Below, one piece after another: positions 1-6,604 of a DNA stretch of 17,714 bases. This stretch comes from Lachnospiraceae bacterium. GTDB taxonomy: Bacteria > Bacillota_A > Clostridia > Lachnospirales > Lachnospiraceae. The notes under the pieces are model-generated. The model ran no database searches. It had not been told where the DNA came from and saw nothing but the letters and a program-made list of their open reading frames with translations. The stretch spans positions 1 to 17,714 of the forward strand of contig JAGCAV010000181.1 of the NCBI GenBank assembly GCA_017652545.1. The letters are read 5' to 3'. A program made the translations under genes and the position numbers. How positions within the stretch are numbered: the stretch's first letter is position 1; every line of letters starts with the position of its first letter.

Positions 1-1
1 G

Positions 2-91
2 CTCTACACGCCGCTTGAAGCGGAGGATATCATTTTCCGCTGTGACGGAAGCGCGCTGATCGACGTGAAATGCTGGAAGCTTGGAATCTGA
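2..91 (+). CDS. C-terminal end of an unidentified gene, cut by window start
   Basis: An open frame enters from the left edge and stops at TGA 89-91, giving 29 residues that end CWKLGI. Codon use resembles the neighbouring genes and nothing else explains this stretch. The alternating hydrophobic pattern and the closing W-K-L look like the last beta strands of a beta-sandwich domain. The C-terminal domain of GH32 sucrose/fructan hydrolases ends in a similar way, but so little sequence is present that this is only a guess. No terminator is visible directly after the stop; the structured element described next begins about 45 bases downstream. Confidence 0.6.
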   Translation, partial: LYTPLEAEDIIFRCDGSALIDVKCWKLGI

Positions 92-103
92 AGCAAATAA
101 AGG

Positions 104-132
104 TTTATATCGGGACCTGAAACGTGTATAAT
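104..132 (+). promoter_or_regulatory. Possible sigma-A promoter, TTTATA-17-TATAAT
   Basis: A perfect -10 TATAAT lies at 127-132, with TTTATA 17 bases upstream at 104-109. Predicted transcription would start near 139, which is a few bases inside helix P1 of the structured element. Either the true start lies earlier, or the outer helix is shorter than drawn, or this box is fortuitous. Confidence 0.35.
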
Positions 133-134
133 AT

Positions 135-297
135 GATTACAGCGCCAAAAGTACCATTCCCGGAACCGTGCTTGCACGAGTGGAGGGAAGGGTATTTGGG
201 GCGCGCCCTACATGAGCAAGAAGTGGGGAAGGGGCCCCGCGAATTGCGAATGGAGGACAGGATTGTGGAAGCTCGAAGAGCGGAACAATCCGTAATC
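135..297 (+). ncRNA. Candidate structured RNA with a four-way junction (family not recognised)
   Basis: Hand folding gives a closed four-helix layout. P1 pairs 135-140 (GATTAC) with 292-297 (GTAATC). Arm 1 pairs 142-146 with 200-204, 149-155 with 191-197, 157-161 with 185-189 and 167-170 with 175-178 (CTTG loop), separated by A/G mismatches. Arm 2 pairs 207-209 with 254-256, 211-213 with 250-252, 216-219 with 244-247 and 223-228 with 235-240, separated by an A/G mismatch, GA/GA and GAA/GAA loops. Arm 3 pairs 260-266 with 285-291 and 271-274 with 278-281. The arms touch P1 almost without linkers. G-T pairs and A/G mismatches fit only the plus-strand RNA. It could be a free small RNA or a leader of the polyphosphate kinase gene. 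I recognise no known riboswitch, 6S, SRP, tmRNA or RNase P signature. Confidence 0.55.
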
Positions 298-323
298 TTA
301 CTTTTGGTGACTATATCATAAAG

Positions 324-329
324 TATAAT
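324..329 (+). promoter_or_regulatory. -10 box of a probable ppk2 promoter
   Basis: A perfect TATAAT lies between the structured element and the polyphosphate kinase gene. The hexamer 17 bases upstream (CTTTTG, 301-306) is a poor -35. A start near 336 would give a leader of about 36 bases containing the AAGGGAAGGAG ribosome site. This would make the kinase operon independent of the RNA-like element. Confidence 0.45.
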
Positions 330-371
330 GAGTTGTAAGAAGCAGAATAAAGGGAAGGAGATAAGATCATC

Positions 372-1847
372 ATGCTGACGGATTTTGTGAAAGCGGCTGT
401 GCCGGAAGCGGATCAGCTGAAAAGTGAACTGAAAGCAGCGCAGGAAAAACTGTTCGGGTTTCAGACCAGGATCAAGGAGGCAAAACTGCCTGTCATGGTT
501 ATCTTTGAAGGCTGGGGCGCCGCCGGAAAAGGGAGTACGATCGGACGTGTGATCAAGAATATTGATCCCAGATTCTTCAAGGTCCGGACCATGAGCGCTC
601 CGACCCAGGAGGAGAAGCGTTATCCCTTCCTGAGGAGATACCTGATGGATATACCGGAAGCCGGAAAATTCACCTTCTTTGATTCTTACTGGATGGAGGA
701 GGCGACCTCCGGACTGCTGGAGAAGAAGCCGGATGAACAGCTCTACAAAATGAGGATCCAGAGCATCAACCGCACGGAGCGCTCCCTGACGGACAACGGA
801 TACCTGGTCATGAAGTTCTTTTTCAACATCAGCCGGAAAGAGCAGAAAAAGCGGCTGGATGACCTGACGGACGATAAGAACACAAAGTGGCGGGTCAGTG
901 AGTATGACCTGGAGGAGAACAGGCATTACGACAGATATCAGGAGATCTATGACCGGTATCTGACGGATACGAACAGGCCTTCATCTCCCTGGTATATCAT
1001 CGACGCAAAGGACCGGAAATGGGCTGAACTCCAGGTGCTGCGGTTCCTTAACCAGGGGATCGAGACGGCGCTGCAGAACCATGACCTTGCAGCCCCGATC
1101 CTGCAGAACACCTTCCCGCTCATCAGGATGCCGCTGTTAAAGGATGTTTCCCTGGATGACAAGAAACTGACGGATGAGGAATATGATACGCAGCTGGACG
1201 CTCTGCAGGATGAACTGAAGGATCTCCACAACGAGCTGTACAGAAAGAAGATCCCGGTGATCATTGCCTATGAGGGATGGGATGCTGCCGGAAAGGGCGG
1301 CAACATCAAGCGCATCACCAGCGCACTGGATCCCAGGGGCTATGAGGTCCAGCCGATCGCAAGCCCGGAACCTCATGAGAAGGCACGGCATTTCCTCTGG
1401 CGTTTCTGGACCAGACTGCCTAAAGACGGACACATCGCCATCTTCGACAGGACCTGGTACGGCCGTGTGATGGTGGAGCGGCTGGAGGGATTCTGCACAG
1501 AAAACGACTGGCAGCGTGCTTACAATGAGATGAACGAGTTCGAGAAAGAGCTCTCTGACTGGGGCGCGGTGGTGATCAAATTCTGGGTTCAGATCGATTC
1601 CGATACCCAGCTGGAGCGGTTTACGGAACGGCAGAATACCCCCGAGAAACAGTGGAAGATCACGGATGAGGACTGGCGCAACCGTGAGAAGTGGGACCAG
1701 TATGAGGAGGCCGTGAACGAAATGCTTCAGAAGACCAGCACTGAATTTGCGCCATGGCATATCCTGGAATCCAATGACAAGAAGTATGCCCGCATCAAAG
1801 CGCTCCGGATCGTGACAGAGGAGATCAGGAAGGCGTGCAGACGGTAA
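372..1847 (+). CDS. pap: Polyphosphate:AMP phosphotransferase, two fused PPK2 domains
   Basis: The 491-residue protein has two tandem PPK2 domains (about 25-235 and 275-490), the layout of class II PPK2 enzymes, which use polyphosphate to phosphorylate AMP to ADP in the cytoplasm. The second domain is complete: EGWDAAGKGG (301-310) is the Walker A loop with the family's catalytic Asp, and FDRTWYGR (358-365) is the Walker B-like motif. The first domain has EGWGAAGKGS (46-55), in which that Asp is Gly, and FDSYWMEE (103-110) where FxRSWY is usual, so it is probably structural or regulatory. The ribosome site AAGGGAAGGAG ends 11 bases before the ATG. The secreted DUF3298 gene follows after 11 bases, so the two are likely cotranscribed. 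Family assignment is firm; the preferred nucleotide (AMP, ADP or GMP) is inferred from domain architecture. Confidence 0.92.
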   Translation: MLTDFVKAAVPEADQLKSELKAAQEKLFGFQTRIKEAKLPVMVIFEGWGAAGKGSTIGRVIKNIDPRFFKVRTMSAPTQEEKRYPFLRRYLMDIPEAGKFTFFDSYWMEEATSGLLEKKPDEQLYKMRIQSINRTERSLTDNGYLVMKFFFNISRKEQKKRLDDLTDDKNTKWRVSEYDLEENRHYDRYQEIYDRYLTDTNRPSSPWYIIDAKDRKWAELQVLRFLNQGIETALQNHDLAAPILQNTFPLIRMPLLKDVSLDDKKLTDEEYDTQLDALQDELKDLHNELYRKKIPVIIAYEGWDAAGKGGNIKRITSALDPRGYEVQPIASPEPHEKARHFLWRFWTRLPKDGHIAIFDRTWYGRVMVERLEGFCTENDWQRAYNEMNEFEKELSDWGAVVIKFWVQIDSDTQLERFTERQNTPEKQWKITDEDWRNREKWDQYEEAVNEMLQKTSTEFAPWHILESNDKKYARIKALRIVTEEIRKACRR

Positions 1848-1858
1848 GGAGGAATAAC

Positions 1859-3454
1859 ATGTACAGATGGAAGAAACACAGAAAACGTTCCGGCGGGAAG
1901 ACAGCCTTTCTGACGCTGGTCATCTTTGCCGCAGCACTTTTCATATCACCGGCGCTCGCCGGCAGCGAAGAAGGATCTCAGGGAGTGGAATCGGGACGAT
2001 CTGCGCTGATCAGCCGGAAGGCTCTATACGACTATGATGAGAAGACATATCAGACTTACGGCCAGGGGGAACTTCAGGGCGTTGTCCTGAGCAGGGAGGA
2101 TGCGCAGCAGCATCCTGCCCTTGCGGCTTCACTGAAGGCATATTCCGATCACATGTTCTCGGAGCTGTCAGAGCGCTTTAAGGAATACTGTGAATGGTCC
2201 AGAACCGATCATCAGGAATATCAGAAGGATTATGAAGCTTATGTCAGGACGGACGTCATCATGCGGCGCTATGACGGGGAAGTGTTCAGTTTTGTCCAGA
2301 AATATGAGGATTACTCCGGCGGTGCCCACGGTTATTACAGCTTTACCGGACACAGCTTTGACGTCAGTACCGGAGAGGAGATCCCGCTCTCGGCTGTGAT
2401 CACTGACGAAGAAGCCTTCAGGAATGTGGTCCGGGAGAAACTGGAGGATCAATATCAGAACTATCTGGAGCCTGACCTGAGTGATCTGCTGTGCTCCTAT
2501 GCGATCAGCGGCGGTGAGTATGATTACAACTGGGTGATGGAACACGACGGGATCTCAGTCATGTTCAATCCCTACGCCATCGCGCCGTATGCGGCCGGCG
2601 CCCAGCATATTCACATCGGCTTCTCGGAGTATCCGGACCTCTTCACTGATGCATATCACGCCCCTCAGGGGGCTTTCTGCTATCGGATGGATCAGTGGCT
2701 GGATGACAGGGTGGATCTTGACGGAGACGGGCAGTTCGAAGACTTTTCCATCACATGGGAATATGACAATTATGACGGCGCCATGGAAAATGGCGGGCGC
2801 GTGAGCATCGGTGTGAACTGCGGGAACAACAGCTGTACACGCAGCGACCTGTATTATTTTAACATGAAAGGCCTGATGATGCACACGGCGGATGGCAGGA
2901 ACTACCTGTATCTTGATCTGACTTCGGAAAATGACTATCATTCGATCCATGTGTTTGACCTGAGCCATGAGGCACCCTTCTGGGCGGGAAGCATGGACGC
3001 AGGCCTGGCGTGGCAGTGGGACGAAGCGTCAGATCTGGTCTCGACAGTCATGCCGATGGATCCGGAGTCGTTCCTGCTTGAAACAAGAATGCAGATGCTC
3101 AGCACATATGGAGGATACCGCACCTACCATCTGGACGAGAACGGTATGGCATGCACGGAGGATCCTTACTACATTGCGAGCGGGTTCGGCATGAAGCTGA
3201 AGACGGTTCGCGACCTGCCGGTCACGCTGATCGAAGCGGACGGCCCTGAGGACGTCGGTACAGAGACAGGGGGCGGCACCGTCGGGGCCGGAGAGGAGCT
3301 GACGATCTGGCGGACTGACGGAAAGGAAGTTGTCGATCTGAAAAAGGCGGACGGAAGCATTGTGCGGGTCAGGATCACAGGCAGCGGATGGCCCCGCAAG
3401 ATCGAGGGAGAAGATGAGGAATCTTACTTCGAAAGACTCTATTACGCGGGGTGA
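1859..3454 (+). CDS. Secreted DUF3298-domain protein
   Basis: Start 1859 is chosen over the upstream in-frame ATG at 1835 because AAGGAGG (1846-1852) lies six bases before it and the product then opens with a signal sequence: basic MYRWKKHRKRSGGK, a hydrophobic stretch (15-34), and cleavage probably after ALA (about 34). The 531-residue protein carries a DUF3298-like region (about 140-265) with GGAHG (154-158), a following FDxxTGEEIPL, and the PYAxGxQ-IxIGFSE element near 243-257. This module also occurs in RsiV-type anti-sigma factors and PdaC-like deacetylases, but no transmembrane anchor beyond the signal, zinc-finger or deacetylase domain is seen. A DxDxDG calcium-loop-like motif (DLDGDGQFEDF, 286-296) recalls FG-GAP or dockerin loops. 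The C-terminal half is beta-rich and unassigned. It probably acts outside the membrane; substrate unknown. Confidence 0.85.
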   Translation: MYRWKKHRKRSGGKTAFLTLVIFAAALFISPALAGSEEGSQGVESGRSALISRKALYDYDEKTYQTYGQGELQGVVLSREDAQQHPALAASLKAYSDHMFSELSERFKEYCEWSRTDHQEYQKDYEAYVRTDVIMRRYDGEVFSFVQKYEDYSGGAHGYYSFTGHSFDVSTGEEIPLSAVITDEEAFRNVVREKLEDQYQNYLEPDLSDLLCSYAISGGEYDYNWVMEHDGISVMFNPYAIAPYAAGAQHIHIGFSEYPDLFTDAYHAPQGAFCYRMDQWLDDRVDLDGDGQFEDFSITWEYDNYDGAMENGGRVSIGVNCGNNSCTRSDLYYFNMKGLMMHTADGRNYLYLDLTSENDYHSIHVFDLSHEAPFWAGSMDAGLAWQWDEASDLVSTVMPMDPESFLLETRMQMLSTYGGYRTYHLDENGMACTEDPYYIASGFGMKLKTVRDLPVTLIEADGPEDVGTETGGGTVGAGEELTIWRTDGKEVVDLKKADGSIVRVRITGSGWPRKIEGEDEESYFERLYYAG

Positions 3455-3468
3455 TAAGGCTTTGCCAC

Positions 3469-3497
3469 TTGCTTTTTTCAGATCCGGGTGGTATCAT
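3469..3497 (+). promoter_or_regulatory. Promoter of the thrS T-box leader, TTGCTT-17-TATCAT
   Basis: A -35 TTGCTT (3469-3474) and a -10 TATCAT (3492-3497, five of six consensus bases) are separated by 17 bases. Predicted start is near 3504, just before the first paired segment of the T-box. Confidence 0.6.
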
Positions 3498-3503
3498 CAG
3501 GGA

Positions 3504-3754
3504 AATCGTTGAAGAGAAGAGTAAGGCAGGGGAGATACCCAGAGAGGAATGCCGGGAAAACCGTGCTGAGAGCATTCTGTAAGGAAGCTGCCTGAAGACC
3601 GCCTCTGAGAGGCCCCAATCCGGCCCGGTGACTCCGTGATCGTCGCGAAAAGAGAGGTCGGCGCAGATGAAGATGTGCCGGCAAGTAAGGTGGAACCGCG
3701 TGAACACACGTCCTTACATGACACGAGCTGTGATGTTGGGGCGTGTTCTTTTTT
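3504..3754 (+). promoter_or_regulatory. T-box riboswitch, threonine-specific, upstream of thrS
   Basis: T-box leaders sense uncharged tRNA and allow read-through only when it is bound. Stem I pairs AGAG (3513-3516) with CTCT (3603-3606) and GGCAG (3525-3529) with CTGCC (3588-3592). An AGTA on the 5' side and GAAG on the 3' side frame the specifier loop; ACC (3598-3600), a Thr codon, sits in the expected place. The upper stem pairs GAATGC (3547-3552) with GCATTC (3572-3577). The T-box bulge TGGAACCGCG (3691-3700) matches TGGNACCGCG; its variable base A would pair with a U discriminator, as expected for Firmicute tRNA-Thr. GTAAGG (3685-3690) pairs with CCTTAC (3712-3717) to close the antiterminator. 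The context, immediately before thrS, agrees. Confidence 0.93.
3706..3754 (+). terminator. Conditional terminator of the thrS T-box
   Basis: ACACGTCC (3706-3713) pairs with GGGGCGTGT (3738-3746, one G-T pair), followed by TTCTTTTTT. The 5' arm overlaps the antiterminator strand CCTTAC, so the two structures exclude each other as in other transcription-attenuating T-boxes. Confidence 0.85.
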
Positions 3755-3809
3755 ACACAAAAAGCAGCAGAACCGTCCCCGCTGACTCAAAATGATAAGG
3801 AGATATGTT

Positions 3810-5585
3810 ATGAGCAAGGAAAACTTTCTGGAAGTGTACCGGCATTCAATGTCCCACATTCTGGCCAAGGCCGTGATCGAGATCTTCGGCAGGGAGAATG
3901 TGCAGTACGCCATCGGTCCGCAGATCGCGGATGGTTTCTATTATGATTTCATTCTTCCCAGAAATCTGGGACCGGACGATTTCAAGGGAATAGAGAACAA
4001 GATGCGTGAGATCATGAAGCGCAAGGAAGACTGGATCCGCAAAGAGGTCTCCAGGGCGGAAGCGCTTGAGCTTTTCCAGGGTCAGAAGTTCAAGACAGAA
4101 CTGATCGAGGATCTGCCGGAGGATGAACTGATCACCATCTACTGGACCGGTGATGACTTTGTGGATCTTTGCAGAGGACCTCATGTGGACAATTCCCAGG
4201 AACTTCTGAGCGTCGCTTTTCAGATCAAGTCCGTCTCAGGCGCTTACTGGAGGGGAGACGAAAAGAGAGATTCCCTGCAGCGCGTCTATGTATACGCTTT
4301 CCCGGACAAGAAGCAGCTCAAGGAGCATCTGGACCTGATCAAAGAGGCCATGGAGCGTGACCATAAAAAGATCGGTCCGGCCCAGGATCTGTTCATGTTC
4401 GATTCCACCGCGCCGGGCATGCCCTACTGGCTGCCCAGAGGCTGGAAGCTTTTCAACGCCCTGCTTTCCTACTGGAGAGAGATCCACGAAGAGCATGGCT
4501 ACCAGGAGATCTCCGCGCCGCAGATCCAGAAGAAGGAGCTGTGGGTCACCAGCGGTCACTGGGCACACTACCAGGACGGCATGTTTATTCTGCCCGGTGA
4601 GGCGGAGGACGGGTCGGATACCTACGCGGTCAAGCCCATGAACTGCCCCAACGCCATTATGGTCTACAAACGCGCGCTTCACAGCTACAAGGATCTTCCA
4701 ATCCGCTACTCCGAAACGGATGTGATCCACCGCAAGGAGAAATCCGGTGAGCTCAATGGTCTGTTCCGTGTGCAGATGTTCCGGCAGGATGATGACCATA
4801 CCTTCCTGACAGAGGACCAGATCGAGGACGAGATCGCCGACATCATGGATATTGCCGAGCAGCTGTACGGGACCTTCGGGCTGACGTACAAGGCGGAACT
4901 GTCCACCAGGCCGGATGACTTCATGGGGGATATTGAAGTCTGGAACCGTGCCGAGGCTGCTCTGAAAAAGATCCTGGACAAGAAATACGGTGAGGGAAAC
5001 TACGAGATCAACGAGGGCGACGGTGCCTTCTACGGACCGAAGATCGACCTGAGCATGAAAGATGCCCTGGGGAGAGAGTGGCAGATGGGTACCATCCAGC
5101 TTGACTTCCAGCTTCCCCTGAACTTTGAACTGAAATATGTGGATAAGGACGGCGCTCAGAAGCAGCCGGTCATGATCCATCGTGCGATGCTCGGCTCCAT
5201 GGAGCGCTTTATCGGAATCATTATCGAGAACTTCAAGGGCGCGTTCCCGTTCTGGCTCTCACCCTTCCAGGTAGCGGTCGTTCCGATCCGGCCCGAGCAC
5301 AACGAATACGCGAAGAAGGTGGCGGATGCCCTGAAGAAGAACCGCATCCGTGTGGAAGCCGATTACGCGGATAAGAATATGAAGGAAAAGATCAAGTACT
5401 TCAAGACATTCCGTGATCCCTATATTGTGGTGGTGGGCGACCGTGAAGCGGAAGACGGCACCGTATCCATCAACATCCGCGGCATGAACAAGACTGTGCA
5501 GAACGTTCCGCTCGAGACCTTCCTGGCTGTGTGTGACAGGATGAACACAGAGCATACGCTTGAGCTTGCGGATACATTTGAGTAG
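3810..5585 (+). CDS. thrS: Threonyl-tRNA synthetase lacking the TGS domain
   Basis: This class II synthetase charges tRNA-Thr. Start 3810 is chosen because AAGGAG (3797-3802) precedes it by seven bases; an ATG at 3792 would overlap that site. The 591-residue protein begins directly in the editing domain: HSMSH (12-16) and CRGPH (121-125) supply the HxxxH and CxxxH residues that hydrolyse Ser-tRNA. The catalytic core has the three zinc ligands in MNCPN (C279), DDDH (H330) and MIHRAMLGSMERF (H457), motif 2 around HRKEKSGELNGLFRV, and motif 3 at the last of these. The anticodon-binding domain fills about 485-580. Typical ThrRS is about 640 residues with an N-terminal TGS domain of about 60; that domain is absent here, and no frame upstream supplies it because the T-box occupies the space. 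All catalytic and editing residues remain, so it is probably functional. Confidence 0.96.
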   Translation: MSKENFLEVYRHSMSHILAKAVIEIFGRENVQYAIGPQIADGFYYDFILPRNLGPDDFKGIENKMREIMKRKEDWIRKEVSRAEALELFQGQKFKTELIEDLPEDELITIYWTGDDFVDLCRGPHVDNSQELLSVAFQIKSVSGAYWRGDEKRDSLQRVYVYAFPDKKQLKEHLDLIKEAMERDHKKIGPAQDLFMFDSTAPGMPYWLPRGWKLFNALLSYWREIHEEHGYQEISAPQIQKKELWVTSGHWAHYQDGMFILPGEAEDGSDTYAVKPMNCPNAIMVYKRALHSYKDLPIRYSETDVIHRKEKSGELNGLFRVQMFRQDDDHTFLTEDQIEDEIADIMDIAEQLYGTFGLTYKAELSTRPDDFMGDIEVWNRAEAALKKILDKKYGEGNYEINEGDGAFYGPKIDLSMKDALGREWQMGTIQLDFQLPLNFELKYVDKDGAQKQPVMIHRAMLGSMERFIGIIIENFKGAFPFWLSPFQVAVVPIRPEHNEYAKKVADALKKNRIRVEADYADKNMKEKIKYFKTFRDPYIVVVGDREAEDGTVSINIRGMNKTVQNVPLETFLAVCDRMNTEHTLELADTFE

Positions 5586-5615
5586 AATCAAAATCGAAAA
5601 GCATCAGAAATCAAT

Positions 5616-5659
5616 GAAGACGCTGCTTCCCGGAAAGAAGTAGCGTCTTCGTGGGTTTT
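5616..5659 (+). terminator. Terminator after thrS
   Basis: A 13-base-pair stem pairs 5616-5628 with 5638-5650 (one G-T pair) around a nine-base loop and is followed by GTGGGTTTT, a weak T run. It sits between the convergent ends of thrS and pdxK and may stop transcription from both sides. Confidence 0.75.
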
Positions 5660-5684
5660 GCGTCAGATACAGCGTCCTGCTGAC

Positions 5685-6506
5685 TCATTTCATCAGCTTC
5701 GGAAGCGTCTCTTCAAAGTTAACGCCGTACCAGGGCTTTTTGGGATCCTTCAGGGTGACCCGGATCGTTTCCGCTGTGTAATCCGCGGCGGTCTTTATGG
5801 CATCCTCCCAGGGATCTCCTCTCATCAGGGCGCCGAGGAGCGTGCTGGAAAAAAGATCGCCGGTTCCGTGATACGCCGCGGGGACCAGGTCGTTCTGATA
5901 GACAAAGTACTCTTTTTTGCCGGTGTCATACCCCATGACGCCGGTCTTTCCTTCACTGAGGGAAACGCCGGTGAGCATGACTGTCTTTGCGCCCAGAGCG
6001 GTCAGATCCTGGAGCAGCTTCTTCACATACGCCTCGTCACAGGTCTCGCGGTACTCATTTCCGGTCATCAGGCAGGCCTCTGTGATGTTGGGGACGATCA
6101 CATCCGCTGCGGCGCACAGGGATGCGTTCTTGACGGCATAGTGCTCGTCAAATGCGGGGTAAAGTTTTCCGTGGTCACCCATGACGGGATCGATGAAGAC
6201 CATCGTTTCAGGCCGCCTGAAATCGCGGATCAGGTCAAGGACGGTATCGATCTCCTCCTCTGTGCCGAGATAGCCCGTATAGATGGCATCGAAGGTCACG
6301 CCTTCCTGCTTCCAGTGGGCCGCGATCGGACGGAGCTGGTCAGACAGGTCCTTGCATGTAAAACCTTTGAACATGGTGTGGGTGCTCAGCAGGGCTGTCG
6401 GAAGGATGACGGTCTCACAGCCCATGGCCGAGAGGACCGGAAGCGCAATGGTCAGCGAGCATTTGCCGAGACATGAGATATCCTGGATCGTCAGTATTCG
6501 TTTCAT
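5685..6506 (-). CDS. pdxK: Pyridoxal/pyridoxamine kinase
   Basis: The enzyme phosphorylates pyridoxal, pyridoxine or pyridoxamine with ATP in vitamin B6 salvage. The 273-residue protein is a ribokinase-fold PdxK/PdxY member: the substrate-side LLSTHTMF (39-46), the nucleotide-binding DPVMGDHGKLYP (106-117), VPNITEACLMTG (138-149) and the catalytic HGTGDLF (213-219) with the general-base Asp (217). Start 6506 is chosen over the ATG at 6542 because AAAGGAGG lies five bases before it and homologous kinases begin with a similar Met-Lys-Arg-Ile stretch. It runs opposite to the PdxR-like regulator at 6605, the usual arrangement for a MocR regulator and its target, so PLP-responsive control is likely. 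It could equally be named pdxY; eyeballing does not separate them. Confidence 0.93.
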   Translation of the reverse strand: MKRILTIQDISCLGKCSLTIALPVLSAMGCETVILPTALLSTHTMFKGFTCKDLSDQLRPIAAHWKQEGVTFDAIYTGYLGTEEEIDTVLDLIRDFRRPETMVFIDPVMGDHGKLYPAFDEHYAVKNASLCAAADVIVPNITEACLMTGNEYRETCDEAYVKKLLQDLTALGAKTVMLTGVSLSEGKTGVMGYDTGKKEYFVYQNDLVPAAYHGTGDLFSSTLLGALMRGDPWEDAIKTAADYTAETIRVTLKDPKKPWYGVNFEETLPKLMK

Positions 6507-6522
6507 GGGCTCCTCCTTTTGC

Positions 6523-6551
6523 TTGCATCTTCTGTTATGCACCAGTATAAT
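6523..6551 (+). promoter_or_regulatory. Promoter of the PdxR-like regulator gene
   Basis: TTGCAT (6523-6528) and a perfect TATAAT (6546-6551) are spaced by 17 bases; transcription should start near 6558. Its -10 overlaps the opposing pdxK -10 by four bases. Confidence 0.6.
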
Positions 6552-6570
6552 TAAAACTGACCATTTTCAA
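6544..6570 (-). promoter_or_regulatory. pdxK promoter with short 15-base spacer
   Basis: On the minus strand TTGAAA (complement of 6565-6570) and TATACT (complement of 6544-6549) are 15 bases apart, two short of optimal. A short spacer is a common trait of promoters that need an activator. Confidence 0.45.
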
Positions 6571-6587
6571 ATATCCAGTTTCTTCAA
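6554..6587. promoter_or_regulatory. Putative PdxR operator repeats
   Basis: AAACTG (6554-6559) and CAGTTT (6576-6581) form an inverted repeat, and TTCAA occurs twice in direct orientation (6566-6570 and 6583-6587, 17 bases apart). MocR-type regulators are known to bind direct repeats beside the target -35. The repeats overlap and lie upstream of the pdxK -35 and just downstream of the regulator's start, suiting activation of one and repression of the other. This is inferred, not shown. Confidence 0.4.
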
Positions 6588-6604
6588 GTTTTAAAAGGCC
6601 AGAT

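Noticed and set aside
135..297. Identity of the structured element as 6S RNA, SRP RNA, RNase P RNA, tmRNA or a common riboswitch
   Set aside because: 6S is a long rod with a central bubble, the SRP hallmark loop and RNase P core motifs are not seen, and no familiar riboswitch core (TPP, SAM, cobalamin, lysine, ykkC) fits. From memory only; not searched.
124..321. Short plus-strand frame of 65 codons before the polyphosphate kinase gene
   Set aside because: It starts within the presumed promoter, lacks a ribosome site, and the sequence is better explained by base pairing.
105..926. Minus-strand open frame of 273 codons opposite the polyphosphate kinase gene
   Set aside because: It runs antisense through a well-identified gene and the RNA-like region, with no recognisable motif or ribosome site.
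1859..3454. Anti-sigma factor RsiV
   Set aside because: Only the DUF3298-like part is shared; there is a cleavable signal rather than a cytoplasmic anti-sigma segment, and no sigma-factor gene is adjacent.
4236..5180. Minus-strand frame of 314 codons opposite thrS
   Set aside because: A shadow of the thrS codon pattern; thrS carries all catalytic motifs and the antisense product has none.
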